NCBI GenBank assembly: GCA_947487765.1
Contig: CANKXO010000001.1
Coordinates: 1,054,001-1,118,000, forward strand
Source: an uncultured Pseudomonadales bacterium
GTDB lineage: Bacteria; Pseudomonadota; Gammaproteobacteria; Pseudomonadales; Cellvibrionaceae
Length of the DNA stretch: 64,000 nt
Direction: 5' to 3'
The notes below the pieces were generated by a model that was not told the origin of the DNA, did not search any database, and saw only the letters and a program-made list of their open reading frames with translations. This document shows positions 26,400 to 35,498 of this stretch, in pieces. Position 1 is the stretch's first letter, and each line of letters begins with the position of its first letter. A program made the translations under genes and the position numbers.

Positions 26400-27317
26400 A
26401 TGGATAATGAAAAAAACAACACCGAAGAACAAAAAGATAAAGATGTAGCATTTTTCCATGAAAATGGATTTTTAGGCCCTATAAAATTGTACGAACCTGA
26501 AGAAGCAAAGGCAATTTTACATGAAATTAGAATTAAAAATTTAGATCGAAGTCATATCTTACATGACAACGATGTTAATTATGATCGGCATTTTGATATC
26601 CCCGAATTATCTCAGCATATTGGCCATCGAACGATCATAGAGAAGGTGTCAGCCTTGCTTGGTAGAGATATTTTGTGCTGGCGTACTGAGTTTTTTCCAA
26701 AATTTCCTAATACTGCAGGTACTGAATGGCATCAGGTTTCGAATTATCAATATGCAACAGGTACTCCAATGTTAAGACCAACGGAGGATTATCCCGACAG
26801 ACCTTTAGACTTGACTGTCTGGACCTGCTTTACTGATGCAACTATTGATAATGGTTGCATGAAATTTTTACCAGGTTCTCATAAAAAATTGTATTATGAT
26901 GAATCAAAAGAAGTTGCGAGGGGGCGAGAAGGTGATTATAGATCGGTAACAGCAGATTCTGCTTTTTTCGGCTATGACTTCCAAGAATTTAAGGTTGATG
27001 ACGATTGGATACCAGATGAAGACAAAGCTGTCAGTATGGAAATGAAGTCTGGAGAGTGTGTTATCTTCAGCGCACGTTGTGTCCATGGGTCGCATCCGAA
27101 TACAACAGACCGTAGTACACGCTTTGCAATAACATCTCGATATACATCATCTCATGTCAAAGTTTATTCGGGCATGGATAAATTTCAAGCACACGGAGGG
27201 AATTTTGATCTTGAAAATTATGGCTGTGTACAAGTTGCGGGTGAAGATCAGTATAAGCATAATAAAATTCGTCGCTTTAATAACTTGCAGCAAGAATTCC
27301 CTTATCTAGACCTTTAA
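26400..27317 (+). CDS. SyrB2-family Fe(II)/2-oxoglutarate halogenase-like enzyme with a His-Gln-Val iron site
   Basis: 305 residues, the length of SyrB2-type carrier-dependent chlorinating enzymes. Several segments match SyrB2 as I remember it: LTVWTCFTDATIDNGCMKF (SyrB2 ITVWTAFTDANIANGCLQF), FFGYDFQEFKVDDDWIPDE (FFGYDYRQLQIDENWKPDE) and LENYGCVQVAGED (LEKYGAVQVIGDE). The proximal iron site is TEWHQVSNY: His111, Gln112, Val113. Hydroxylases have Asp at the third position, while known halogenases have Ala or Gly so that chloride binds iron. The distal His is His229 (CVHGSH), and Arg241/Arg247 lie in the 2-oxoglutarate-binding stretch. With no carboxylate ligand, ordinary hydroxylation is unlikely. 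I infer halogenation of a substrate held on a carrier domain of the adjacent megasynthase. Whether the larger Val still admits a halide is open. Confidence 0.85.
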   Translation: MDNEKNNTEEQKDKDVAFFHENGFLGPIKLYEPEEAKAILHEIRIKNLDRSHILHDNDVNYDRHFDIPELSQHIGHRTIIEKVSALLGRDILCWRTEFFPKFPNTAGTEWHQVSNYQYATGTPMLRPTEDYPDRPLDLTVWTCFTDATIDNGCMKFLPGSHKKLYYDESKEVARGREGDYRSVTADSAFFGYDFQEFKVDDDWIPDEDKAVSMEMKSGECVIFSARCVHGSHPNTTDRSTRFAITSRYTSSHVKVYSGMDKFQAHGGNFDLENYGCVQVAGEDQYKHNKIRRFNNLQQEFPYLDL

Positions 27318-27868
27318 AATAAGGTATCAAGAAAGTTAGAATTTCTATTGTCCCGAAATAATATTTATAGTGAGAAATGAAAAGTCTTCGTAGATGAAAC
27401 AATGATTATTAACAATTCATTTTAGAGGCTTTTCATTAGATTTATTGTTTATTAGATACAATTATTATTATTATAAATAGTTAGGTAGTAAATAAACCGT
27501 TATTCACAATTCAGTCATTTTCATACTCTACTTACCACAAAGCTGCTATCTCGCTCTGTAGATATATAGTTCAAATAGTTTCAGTTTTTCTATATTGAGA
27601 GTAAAACTCCCAAATTCATATATGAAAGACTTATTCATTTAAATAATCGATTATATTTTTATATAAGAACTTTTAGAGCTATCTGTATATGAGTAGTTTA
27701 ATGGTGTATTCATCAGTAATTATATCAACAATATAGTAGGCTTTAATAAAATTTTACCTTATAGAAAATTCACACAATAAGTGATAGCCTGAAAAAGTAT
27801 TATATGTCTTGATCCAAAATTTCTGGCCCTTTAATTTATGGCTGGCAACCCTTTATGGAGGATTTGAT
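27318..27868. other. AT-rich intergenic region without a visible gene
   Basis: About 550 bases with stops in all frames. A weak inverted repeat (around 27375-27440, aatgaaaagtct and a complementary agaggcttttcatt) lies after the halogenase-like gene and could be its terminator. The promoter of the betaine-type binding protein must be near the right end. Confidence 0.4.
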
Positions 27869-28825
27869 ATGTATTCTAAAAAGCTACTAGCAATATTTTG
27901 TACGGCTGCTTTATCGGTTAGCAGCACTGTCGCAAAAGCCGCTGATGTTGTAATCGGTGTCCCAAATTGGCCCTCTGTTTTGGCTACAGCCCATGTCCTT
28001 AAAGCTGCTCTGGAAAAAAACCTTGGATTAGATGTTGAACTTAAAAAAGGAACTAATCAGACAGTATTTGCCGGGATGGATTCAGGAAAAGTTCATGTGC
28101 ACCCCGAAGTATGGTTGCCAAATCAGAATAATTTTAAGAAAAAATATGTAGATAGTAAAAGATCTGTACGAATGAATCCAAACGGCGTCGCTGGTAATCA
28201 AAATATATGCGTTACTAAAGGTACAGCAAAACGAACCGGCATAGTTAATCTTTCCGATCTAAAAAAATCAAAGATAGCGAAACAATTTGATACTAATGGT
28301 GATGGAAAAGGCGAAATGTGGATCGGCGAGAAAGATTGGGCTTCAACATTTATAGAAAAAATTCGTGCCAAATCCTATGGCTATGACTCCACGATGACAC
28401 TTCTAGAAATGGATGGACCTCGAGCCATGTCTGTACTTGATGATGCCGTTAAGAATAATAAAAATATGGTATTTTTTTGTTACACACCACATCATATGTT
28501 CGCCAGCCATGATTTAGTCGTTTTAAAAGAACCTGCTCATGACAAGAAACGGTGGGCGATAGTCAGACCATCAGATGCACCAGGGTGGTTTGAAAAATCA
28601 AGGGCAGGGGTAGCATGGGAAACGGCCTACCTTCATATTCACTATGCGGCCTCATTAGAAACCAAGCAACCAAAAGCTGCTGCTATGTTGTCTAAGGTAA
28701 AATTAGATACTGACATTATCTCTAATATGACCCATGCGTTAGAAGTTGAAAAGCAGGATGCGGCTACATTTGCGGCTGAGTGGGTAGAGAAAAATGCCGA
28801 CATGGTAGATAGTTGGTTTCAGTAG
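27869..28825 (+). CDS. Glycine betaine/proline-type ABC solute-binding protein (OpuAC family), orphan
   Basis: About 318 residues. I start it at the ATG at 27869, which has a ggagg ribosome site at 27857-27861 and opens with a signal peptide (MYSKKLLAIFCTAALSVSSTVAKA). The mature N-terminus ADVVIGVPNWPSVLATAHVLKAAL fits ProX/OpuAC proteins, as does VHVHPEVWLPNQNNF with its aromatic ligand-cage candidates. The family binds quaternary amines such as glycine betaine or choline. No permease or ATPase gene is adjacent, so it either serves a distant transporter or feeds another process. A hairpin terminator follows, so it is monocistronic. Confidence 0.87.
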   Translation: MYSKKLLAIFCTAALSVSSTVAKAADVVIGVPNWPSVLATAHVLKAALEKNLGLDVELKKGTNQTVFAGMDSGKVHVHPEVWLPNQNNFKKKYVDSKRSVRMNPNGVAGNQNICVTKGTAKRTGIVNLSDLKKSKIAKQFDTNGDGKGEMWIGEKDWASTFIEKIRAKSYGYDSTMTLLEMDGPRAMSVLDDAVKNNKNMVFFCYTPHHMFASHDLVVLKEPAHDKKRWAIVRPSDAPGWFEKSRAGVAWETAYLHIHYAASLETKQPKAAAMLSKVKLDTDIISNMTHALEVEKQDAATFAAEWVEKNADMVDSWFQ

Positions 28826-28847
28826 TTGCTGAAATATTTCAATAAGG

Positions 28848-28879
28848 TAGTTCTGGTTTAGCTTATTAAACCAGAACTA
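28848..28879 (+). terminator. Hairpin terminator after the betaine-type binding protein
   Basis: A perfect 13-base stem (TAGTTCTGGTTTA at 28848-28860, complement at 28867-28879) with a six-base loop, 22 bases after the stop. The downstream sequence (tgaatattgtttg) has only scattered T residues. Confidence 0.7.
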
Positions 28880-29005
28880 TGAATATTGTTTGATCTCTAT
28901 CAATATATTTAATACTAGTCCTAGTAATCTATTATTGTATATCTATATAAATTGTATTTTGATTGCAGTTATTACTTGCAGACAAGAGTAATTAGGAGGG
29001 TAGTT

Positions 29006-29869
29006 GTGAAAAATATATTGGTCATTGCCGATCCAGCTGATCAGGAACAAATTGCATTCAATAAAGCCTTGAATTTAGCCAATTTAACCGTGGCAAAAAT
29101 TCATATTCTGCTATTCTGCTATGAATCTATGCACTTTATCAACGACGATCCCACAAAAGATGAAGTAAAAGGTATGGTTCTGGACAGGACAAAGCAGGCC
29201 TGTGAAAATTTTTTAAAAAATAAAAATTCAGATATAACCATAACCTATGAGATTGTATGGGAAAAATATATTGAACCTTGGGTAAGAAAATACTGTAAAT
29301 CTAACCCTTGTGACTTGATTATAAAGACTAGCCATAGAAGTGAGAGTTTTTTTCATACACCAACTGACTGGCAATTATTTAGAAAATCAAGGGTGCCTAT
29401 ATATTGTGTATCAACTAAAACCGATAAATCAAACAAAAAGATAGTCGTTGCTTTGGATATAGCTACCGAGAGTAGCGAAAAAAAATCCCTGAACGAAAAG
29501 CTGCTAGAGGCTGCTTTTCAATTATCGTTACAGACAAATTCAAATTTATATTGTTGTTCTGCAATAAATATATCTTCTGTGCTAAGAGATATGGGATTTG
29601 TTGATCCTAATTATGAAGCGATTAAGAAAGATGCAGAAAGTCAAGTGACTCCATTATTGAATAATTATGACATAAATACTGAAAGTTTATTTATAGAGCA
29701 AGGAGATCCGTGGAGAGTTATTACTAACTATGCTCGTAAAGTTAATGCTGATTGCATTGTGATCGGCTCGATGGGGAAAAAGGGTATTAAAGGTAAAATT
29801 ATCGGTAATACTGCTGAAAAAGTTATTCATTATACGGAGAGTGATTTGCTAGTTATTCCACCTAAATGA
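29006..29869 (+). CDS. Tandem-domain universal stress protein
   Basis: About 287 residues from a GTG at 29006 with an aggagg ribosome site at 28994-28999; a longer frame from a TTG is unlikely. The protein holds two UspA domains: NILVIADPADQEQ begins the first, KKIVVALDIATESSEKKS begins the second. The second ends in VIGSMGKKGIKGKIIGNTAEKVI, the G-x2-G-x9-G-S/T ATP-binding signature. The first domain lacks that glycine set, an arrangement seen in UspE-like proteins. It is likely a cytoplasmic stress-response protein. A PilZ gene follows 65 bases later. Confidence 0.9.
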   Translation: MKNILVIADPADQEQIAFNKALNLANLTVAKIHILLFCYESMHFINDDPTKDEVKGMVLDRTKQACENFLKNKNSDITITYEIVWEKYIEPWVRKYCKSNPCDLIIKTSHRSESFFHTPTDWQLFRKSRVPIYCVSTKTDKSNKKIVVALDIATESSEKKSLNEKLLEAAFQLSLQTNSNLYCCSAINISSVLRDMGFVDPNYEAIKKDAESQVTPLLNNYDINTESLFIEQGDPWRVITNYARKVNADCIVIGSMGKKGIKGKIIGNTAEKVIHYTESDLLVIPPK

Positions 29870-29934
29870 CATAAATCAGCTGAAAATAGCAAAGAAGGGG
29901 GGCTAACATTTAACTACTTATTAGAGAGGGTATT

Positions 29935-30252
29935 ATGGATTCTCGAAAAGAATATCGATTACCTATCATGATCCCTGTTAGCATAAGAAATAAAGAAACA
30001 TTAATAGGTCATTTTACTACGCGTGATATTAGTATTAGGGGTGTGAGTATTGATAATGTTAATACTGATGCTTTAATAAAAGGTGATCTCGTTTATTTGA
30101 ATTTCAAATCAGAACAGGATAATTATCTCAAAAATTATTCGATAAGAGCACGTGTTGTTTATAAAGATAATGAAAATATAGGCTTTCTATGGGTTGATTA
30201 CGATCCCCATTTATTTTATTTTTTACAAGAAATTGCCGCAATGGCAGCATAA
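29935..30252 (+). CDS. PilZ domain c-di-GMP-binding protein
   Basis: 105 residues, essentially a single PilZ domain. The c-di-GMP binding elements are visible: R-x-x-x-R as SRKEYRLP at the very N-terminus, and the D/N-x-S-x-x-G motif as RDISIRGVSI near residue 31. GFLWVDYDP near the end is the closing strand. It probably acts as a small c-di-GMP receptor for motility, adhesion or exopolysaccharide control. The HD-GYP phosphodiesterase at 61892 is the other c-di-GMP gene in the window. An agagagg ribosome region precedes the ATG. Confidence 0.9.
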   Translation: MDSRKEYRLPIMIPVSIRNKETLIGHFTTRDISIRGVSIDNVNTDALIKGDLVYLNFKSEQDNYLKNYSIRARVVYKDNENIGFLWVDYDPHLFYFLQEIAAMAA

Positions 30253-30492
30253 ATAATAGGGTAGAGGACAATTATATGATATTAGGCATATAGACATGTG
30301 TAGGTGTCGTGTTGTATATCTATTAGTTTTTATCTAGAGCATGAAATTGAGAAGAGGGGCCTTCTTCATACCTATCACTCAACATGGACAGAAGCCTTAT
30401 AAATATATGATTCATTAAGAAAAAGCTTGACCACTCTCTCCTGCGATAATAGAGTCAGATGAAACTATCTTTGGTATAAAAATACCCTATTC

Positions 30493-31140
30493 ATGTTGCA
30501 TTTACATCTCTTGTTGTTTTTATTCCTTTTTATTTCTCCTTCAGGCCTCCAAGCTGATGATGATTGGGGCTCGGCACATAATCTTCTTCTCAAAAGCGAT
30601 TTAAATAAGGACTGGTTTCTTCTTTCCCGTTCTAATTTAGCGACTCGGCGCGATAATGAGCAGCTTTTTTTAGGATTCACAGGCGTTAGTTTAGAATATC
30701 AAATCGACAAAAACTGGAGCGCTCGGGTAGGATATCGTACTGCCCGTTTTCGGATTGGTGACGATTGGCGAACAGAATACAGGCCTATGACTGAACTTTA
30801 TTATGGTGATATGCATAATGGTTGGAGGCTGACAAGTCGTTCCCGTGTAGAGCTTCGCTTTCCTGATTGGCGTGATGATGACGTCAGGTTACGTCAGGAG
30901 TTTACAGCCACATCGCCTTGGAAATTAACATCTTTAGAGATGAAACCATTTCTTGAGGAAGAGATTTTTTATAGCACTGACAACAATTGGGTTGAGGCAA
31001 ATTGGGCGACAGTCGGTCTTTCGTATTTTCCATTTAAAAATACAAAGTTTAAAATAGGTTATCGCCATAACCGTTTTCGTATCCGCGGCAACTTTACTAC
31101 ACGGCATACTTTAGTTACCGGTGTTAATATTTTCTTTTAG
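30493..31140 (+). CDS. DUF2490 family outer-membrane beta-barrel protein
   Basis: 215 residues with a signal peptide (MLHLHLLLFLFLFISPSGLQA). The rest is a series of alternating amphipathic strands ending in aromatic residues (WFLLSRSNLATR, WSARVGYRTARFR, WRLTSRSRVELRF), with a C-terminal GVNIFF that ends in Phe as Bam-assembled barrels do. This is the pattern of DUF2490 proteins. Function is unknown for the family. The start codon has no strong ribosome site, so an upstream start cannot be excluded. It stands alone, convergent with the permease gene. Confidence 0.82.
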   Translation: MLHLHLLLFLFLFISPSGLQADDDWGSAHNLLLKSDLNKDWFLLSRSNLATRRDNEQLFLGFTGVSLEYQIDKNWSARVGYRTARFRIGDDWRTEYRPMTELYYGDMHNGWRLTSRSRVELRFPDWRDDDVRLRQEFTATSPWKLTSLEMKPFLEEEIFYSTDNNWVEANWATVGLSYFPFKNTKFKIGYRHNRFRIRGNFTTRHTLVTGVNIFF

Positions 31141-31422
31141 AGTTCTTTTTTAAGAATCAGCCTATAGAGAGAGGCTGTGTACCCATATGGAAGCACATTC
31201 ACTAAAGCTCTGGAATATATCTCGATAGGGATATATTGCCAAATATCAGACAGATAAATATACATTCAATTTAACATAATATATATTATGCGAAGTTATA
31301 TGTGTCATTTCCATATTGCCAAATATTGACCAGTTGGACGACGACCAGCTAAAGTCTTCAGTTTTCTTCTAAAACATTCAGACAACCATTCAAAAGTTTT
31401 GATATCTCGTTCTCCATGGCAA

Positions 31423-32451
31423 TCAAGTAACCCAATCGTAGACCCAACCAACTGTTAATGACCCAATTGCGGCAAGTAATAAATACAGGAAAAATGGTTT
31501 CAAGCTAAGTATCGGATAAATCGCAATCGCCCCCCAAATACTAACCACACTGCCAGAGACCAAAAATGCTATTGCAGCGCCTGGCGACATACCATGATCG
31601 ATCAATCCACGGGCCAAAGGAAGTGCTGAATAACCATCCAGATAAGCTGGGGATCCAACCAAAACTGCTATCGGTATAGCCCATTGAGACTGTCTTCCGA
31701 CATATTCAGCAAGTGCCTCTGGAGCCATATACACCTGCATTTGGTATTCGACAGCAAAGGCTAAACCCAGACAAATAACAATCAATTTTGTCATCGCCCA
31801 GAGCTCGTTATTAAATTGGTTAACCCTTTCAGGTTCTTTCCAGAATGCCCATTCGATACAGGCTGAGGAGCAGCACGCCCGATTTCTTAAGGTTGCTACC
31901 AGTCCCCCTTCCCTCAATGGGAACTTTATCCATATGCGAGTTGAGATGGCTAGGGTGGCAATACCCCCGAAAATACCGATGAATATCGCTGCTAGTGTTT
32001 TTGCTACCGCAAAATCAAACCCAAGAGTCGCAACGGTTACTGAAAACATAACTGGGTCTGTCACTGGAGATGACAACCAAAATGCCATCACTGGTGCAAG
32101 CGGAACTCCCGATGCTAATAACCCTGACATGAGCGGCAAGACTGTAACACCACAGACTGGTATTACTGCACCAACCATTGATGCCATCAGTATGGATTTA
32201 AACTTATTTCCTTTGAATGCTTCTCGGATACGGTTGCCTGCCCCACTTGCATTTATCCATGCTGAAATCAGAATACCTGGTATGACTAGAGGTGATATTT
32301 TCATCATGCTTATCAATACAAATGATAATGTGGAAACGAATATATCTGACCAAAAAGTTGCTGCTAATATACAACTGATAACGCTCAGGCTAAGCCATTT
32401 ATTGCTTTTCAACGATGTTAAATTTATTGATTTAACGAGTCTATTCATCAC
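31423..32451 (-). CDS. Permease of the DUF318/ArsP-like family (metal efflux type)
   Basis: 342 residues with about eight to nine hydrophobic segments. The family hallmarks are GAVIPVCGVTVLPLMSGLLASGVPLAPVM near residue 90 and VGSPAYLDGYSALPLARGLIDHGMSPGAAIAFLVSG near residue 260. A central loop carries ACCSSACIEW, a cysteine cluster like those of the SO_0444-type Cu/Zn efflux subgroup. It probably exports a metal or metalloid species from the cytoplasm; the specificity is inferred from the cysteine loop. A LysR regulator is divergently encoded 80 bases away and may control it. Confidence 0.78.
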   Translation of the reverse strand: MMNRLVKSINLTSLKSNKWLSLSVISCILAATFWSDIFVSTLSFVLISMMKISPLVIPGILISAWINASGAGNRIREAFKGNKFKSILMASMVGAVIPVCGVTVLPLMSGLLASGVPLAPVMAFWLSSPVTDPVMFSVTVATLGFDFAVAKTLAAIFIGIFGGIATLAISTRIWIKFPLREGGLVATLRNRACCSSACIEWAFWKEPERVNQFNNELWAMTKLIVICLGLAFAVEYQMQVYMAPEALAEYVGRQSQWAIPIAVLVGSPAYLDGYSALPLARGLIDHGMSPGAAIAFLVSGSVVSIWGAIAIYPILSLKPFFLYLLLAAIGSLTVGWVYDWVT

Positions 32452-32531
32452 TTGCTCCCCTCAAAAAAACATTGCCATGGATGATGGCATAGAGGTAAGC
32501 TTTAATAAATTGAATAATATACATATAAGAT

Positions 32532-33413
32532 ATGAGTATTTTAAATACCTCTAATAGCCTTACAACACTTGATAGTGAGCTGCTTCGAACGTTTTTAGCG
32601 GTGGCAGAGAGTGGTAGTTTTAGTCAGGGTGCGGTTCGTATATTTCGCTCCCAATCTGCAGTAAGTCTGCAAATCAAGCAACTTGAAAGCATGCTTGGGC
32701 AAGCTGTTTTTCAACGCCATGCACGTGGCATCACGCTAACACCCACAGGTGAAAAATTACGTCATACAGCTCAAAAAGTGGTGTCTTTGCTAGATGAAGC
32801 TATCGGCGAGTTAAATGTCAACCCTTTACGGGGCTCGGTACGAGTAGGTATTCCTGACGAATATGGCAGTAGTCTTCTGACAAGTATAATTGCTAGATTT
32901 ATTCGTAATCATCCTCAAGTAGAACTTTCGATTAGATGTGGTTTTAGTTCAGACTTTCCCGAAGCGTTGACAAAGGGCGATATAGATATCGCTGTCCATT
33001 CCGTCGAATCCATTACTGAAAATATGCAGTTATTGAAAAAGGAAAAAACTTTTTGGGTAACTTCAAAAAATCATGATGTACATGAACAAACCCCTGTCCC
33101 TATAGCCTTATTTGATCGGGCATGCTGGTGGCGCGATAGTGCTTTAACTGCACTGGATAAAGCCGGTAAGCAGTATCACCTAGCTTTTAGTAGTGAGAGT
33201 GTGATGGGAATAACTGCGGCAGTTTCTGCTGGAGTTGCAGTCGGTGTTGTCGGAGAAAATTCAATGCGTGATGATTTTAGAATATTAACAATGAAGGATG
33301 GGTTTGCCGAGGTACCAAAGTCAATGCTTGTACTTGAATCCCGAGAAGGCGCTAACAAAACTCTTTCATTAGCTCTGAGTCAGGCCATAAAACATGCTTT
33401 CAGTAAAGATTGA
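32532..33413 (+). CDS. LysR family transcriptional regulator
   Basis: 293 residues. The winged helix-turn-helix is at residues 14-75 (LLRTFLAVAESGSFSQGAVRIFRSQSAVSLQIKQLE), followed by the usual linker helix and a periplasmic-binding-protein-like effector domain (GSVRVGIPDEYGSSLL). It is divergent from the metal-efflux-type permease with an 80-base gap, the normal arrangement for a LysR regulator and its target. The effector is unknown. Confidence 0.92.
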   Translation: MSILNTSNSLTTLDSELLRTFLAVAESGSFSQGAVRIFRSQSAVSLQIKQLESMLGQAVFQRHARGITLTPTGEKLRHTAQKVVSLLDEAIGELNVNPLRGSVRVGIPDEYGSSLLTSIIARFIRNHPQVELSIRCGFSSDFPEALTKGDIDIAVHSVESITENMQLLKKEKTFWVTSKNHDVHEQTPVPIALFDRACWWRDSALTALDKAGKQYHLAFSSESVMGITAAVSAGVAVGVVGENSMRDDFRILTMKDGFAEVPKSMLVLESREGANKTLSLALSQAIKHAFSKD

Positions 33414-33644
33414 TTCGAAATCGAGTAAGCCCTTTTCTTTCTGGCTTGAGAATGTTTTTTATTACACTAAAATCTCTAAAAGTTTTAGAGATAACATCAA
33501 TCAAAACCAGCATTAATCACGCTGTGTAATTTATTGATAAAAGATATTACAGGGTTAATGATTTTTATAGATCTACCCAATAAATCCTTCTTGATGAATA
33601 ATTGTCAGCTGTTGAAGGTTCTTCTTTAGAAACATAATTGCCTA

Positions 33645-34427
33645 TCAGCATCTAACTAACGTGCGACTCTCGATACTTTTTCTTATTCTGCTTTGATCAA
33701 CTCCGTCGCAAATTATATCGAGAGCACTGTGCCCCAAGCTAGGTATACCCTGGTTGTCATAGATGTTAAATACGATAACTTCACTCGGTTTCATTTCGGA
33801 CATATAAAACCATTCATGATCTGCATTCGCTGAAACACCAAGAGTCTGCCCTATCCTATCAGGGTAGATCAACTCAATTGTCACCCAGTCTTCAGGTTTG
33901 ATCGATGAAGGTCGGATGAAACCAAGCGGAGAGTTCTTATTTATACATTCTATAGGACGCCAAATATTGACGAAGGCAAAGTGTTCATTTTTGAATTCCT
34001 CTGCTTTTTCTTTTCCAACTAAATCTACTAATCGTTTGCTAGCACCCATAGCACTGTAATCGTTATGAACATTGCGAGCTGGTTTTCGACCTGCATTCGT
34101 GTCATCAATTCTAACGGTATGATCAAAAACGATGACATCTTTAGCCTCTAGTTTATCTTTAAGTAATGATGTTAGCTCCTGGTCATAAACTTGATGCCAA
34201 TCCGAAGAACTTTCAAATTGACTAATTTGACTGATATGATTTTCGAATGTAATGCCATCATCAGGAAAATTTACCTTCGATCTTCCGACTCGTAGATCCT
34301 GAACCTCAACTTCTGTAGGAATTAATTTTGGCGAGACTAAGTTACCGACAATACCGTCGACATCAAATTCAAAAGCCTGCTGTTCAGAGCTCGTAATATG
34401 GTAATTCACTATTGCTCGCACGCTCAT
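33645..34427 (-). CDS. CmcJ/NvfI family Fe(II)/2OG-type oxidoreductase
   Basis: 260 residues. The family is recognised by VHNDYSAMGA near residue 146 (His-x-Asp iron ligands), VNIWRPIE near 180 and a distal His in GHSALD near 238. Members include the CmcJ chain of the cephamycin 7-alpha-methoxylase system and NvfI, a fungal endoperoxide-forming oxygenase. Most bacterial members are uncharacterised. It lies 52 bases downstream of the MDR reductase gene on the same strand and is probably in its operon. The substrate is unknown; a small-molecule oxidation is expected. Confidence 0.8.
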   Translation of the reverse strand: MSVRAIVNYHITSSEQQAFEFDVDGIVGNLVSPKLIPTEVEVQDLRVGRSKVNFPDDGITFENHISQISQFESSSDWHQVYDQELTSLLKDKLEAKDVIVFDHTVRIDDTNAGRKPARNVHNDYSAMGASKRLVDLVGKEKAEEFKNEHFAFVNIWRPIECINKNSPLGFIRPSSIKPEDWVTIELIYPDRIGQTLGVSANADHEWFYMSEMKPSEVIVFNIYDNQGIPSLGHSALDIICDGVDQSRIRKSIESRTLVRC

Positions 34428-34479
34428 TTTTTACCTCGAGTGTTGAATTACTTTCTGTGGTTTAAAAAAGTCCTTCAAT

Positions 34480-35472
34480 TTATATGGATACCACTACTTT
34501 GCCTATCGCCTTTCCGCTGTTGAGGTAGTCGTGAGCTTTTCCAATTTCGTGAAACTCAAACCGGTTTGTATCGACTACCGGTTTTAACTTACCAGCATCA
34601 ACAATGTTTGCAAGCGTGGTTAAAACGTCACCGTGCTGCTGACGTTTATAGCGATGCAACATTGGGATCAACATAAAGACTACATGTAAAGAAAGGCCTT
34701 TAAAGTGAGCGGTTGTTAGATCAATATCGAGCATTGAAACCGTCGTCGCGACATGTCCATTCAAGGCTGCTGCCGCAAACGAGTTCACTATATTTTCGCC
34801 ACCAACTGAGTCAAAGACCACATCAAAGCCTTCTCCGTTAGTGTATTTTTTGACATAGTCAGCGACTGATTCCGACCGATAGTTGATGCCTTTAGCACCG
34901 AGAGATTCGATCAAGTCTAATTGTGTGTCACCGCCGCCAGTGGAGTACACTTCGGCTCCAAAGTAATTTGCTAACTGCAGAGCAACGTGGCCAACGCCAC
35001 CAGAGCCGCCATGCACAAGTACTTTCTGCTCTTCAGTAATATCAGCTCTTACCAGACCCTCATACGCTGTAATCCCAACAAGGGGTAAAGCCGCCGCCTC
35101 GCGCATAGTGATTGTTTTCGGCTTGTGCGCTATCAACTTTGAATCTGCCAACATAAATTCAGCAAGTGTACCTGGTAGATCAGCAAGCCCTCCGGCACAG
35201 CCGTAGACTTCATCACCAATATTAAAGTTATTAACACCTTCCCCTATCTCTGCAACTGTTCCGGCAAAGTCCATTCCGAGCACAGCAGGTAAGGCAGGTG
35301 CAAAAGGCAAGTTTTGCCCCATCTGCCTTATCATGGTGTCGACAGTATTGACGCTAGTAGCGGCAACCTTAATTAGCACATGGCCCGACTTTATATCAGG
35401 CTTACTAATTTCAGCCTGCTCAAATACATCACTGTTCCCGTAGGCTCTAACTATCATCGCTTTCATAGTCAA
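34480..35472 (-). CDS. Medium-chain (zinc-type/quinone oxidoreductase) reductase
   Basis: 330 residues of an MDR enzyme. The N-terminal GroES-like domain has MDFAGTVAEIGEGVNNFNIGDEVYG, and the Rossmann motif is VLVHGGSGGVGHVALQLA near residue 155. Structural and catalytic zinc cysteine/histidine sets are not visible, so it is probably a zinc-independent NADPH quinone or enone reductase. It is divergent from the LysR regulator at 35574 and is followed by the CmcJ-like oxygenase. Its upstream region shares a 10-base motif with the SDR gene of the same cluster. Confidence 0.88.
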   Translation of the reverse strand: MTMKAMIVRAYGNSDVFEQAEISKPDIKSGHVLIKVAATSVNTVDTMIRQMGQNLPFAPALPAVLGMDFAGTVAEIGEGVNNFNIGDEVYGCAGGLADLPGTLAEFMLADSKLIAHKPKTITMREAAALPLVGITAYEGLVRADITEEQKVLVHGGSGGVGHVALQLANYFGAEVYSTGGGDTQLDLIESLGAKGINYRSESVADYVKKYTNGEGFDVVFDSVGGENIVNSFAAAALNGHVATTVSMLDIDLTTAHFKGLSLHVVFMLIPMLHRYKRQQHGDVLTTLANIVDAGKLKPVVDTNRFEFHEIGKAHDYLNSGKAIGKVVVSI

Positions 35473-35498
35473 ATTTCTCTTATGGCAAATTATATTTA

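Noticed and set aside
26400-27317. Ordinary phytanoyl-CoA dioxygenase or ectoine hydroxylase
   Set aside because: The iron-binding carboxylate (Asp) is absent and long segments match the SyrB2 chlorinating-enzyme family instead.
30465-30680. 71-codon frame antisense to the DUF2490 gene
   Set aside because: Arg-rich antisense shadow, no independent support.
31934-32554. 206-codon frame antisense to the efflux-type permease
   Set aside because: Long but low-complexity Thr/Ile/Asn composition typical of an antisense membrane-gene shadow.
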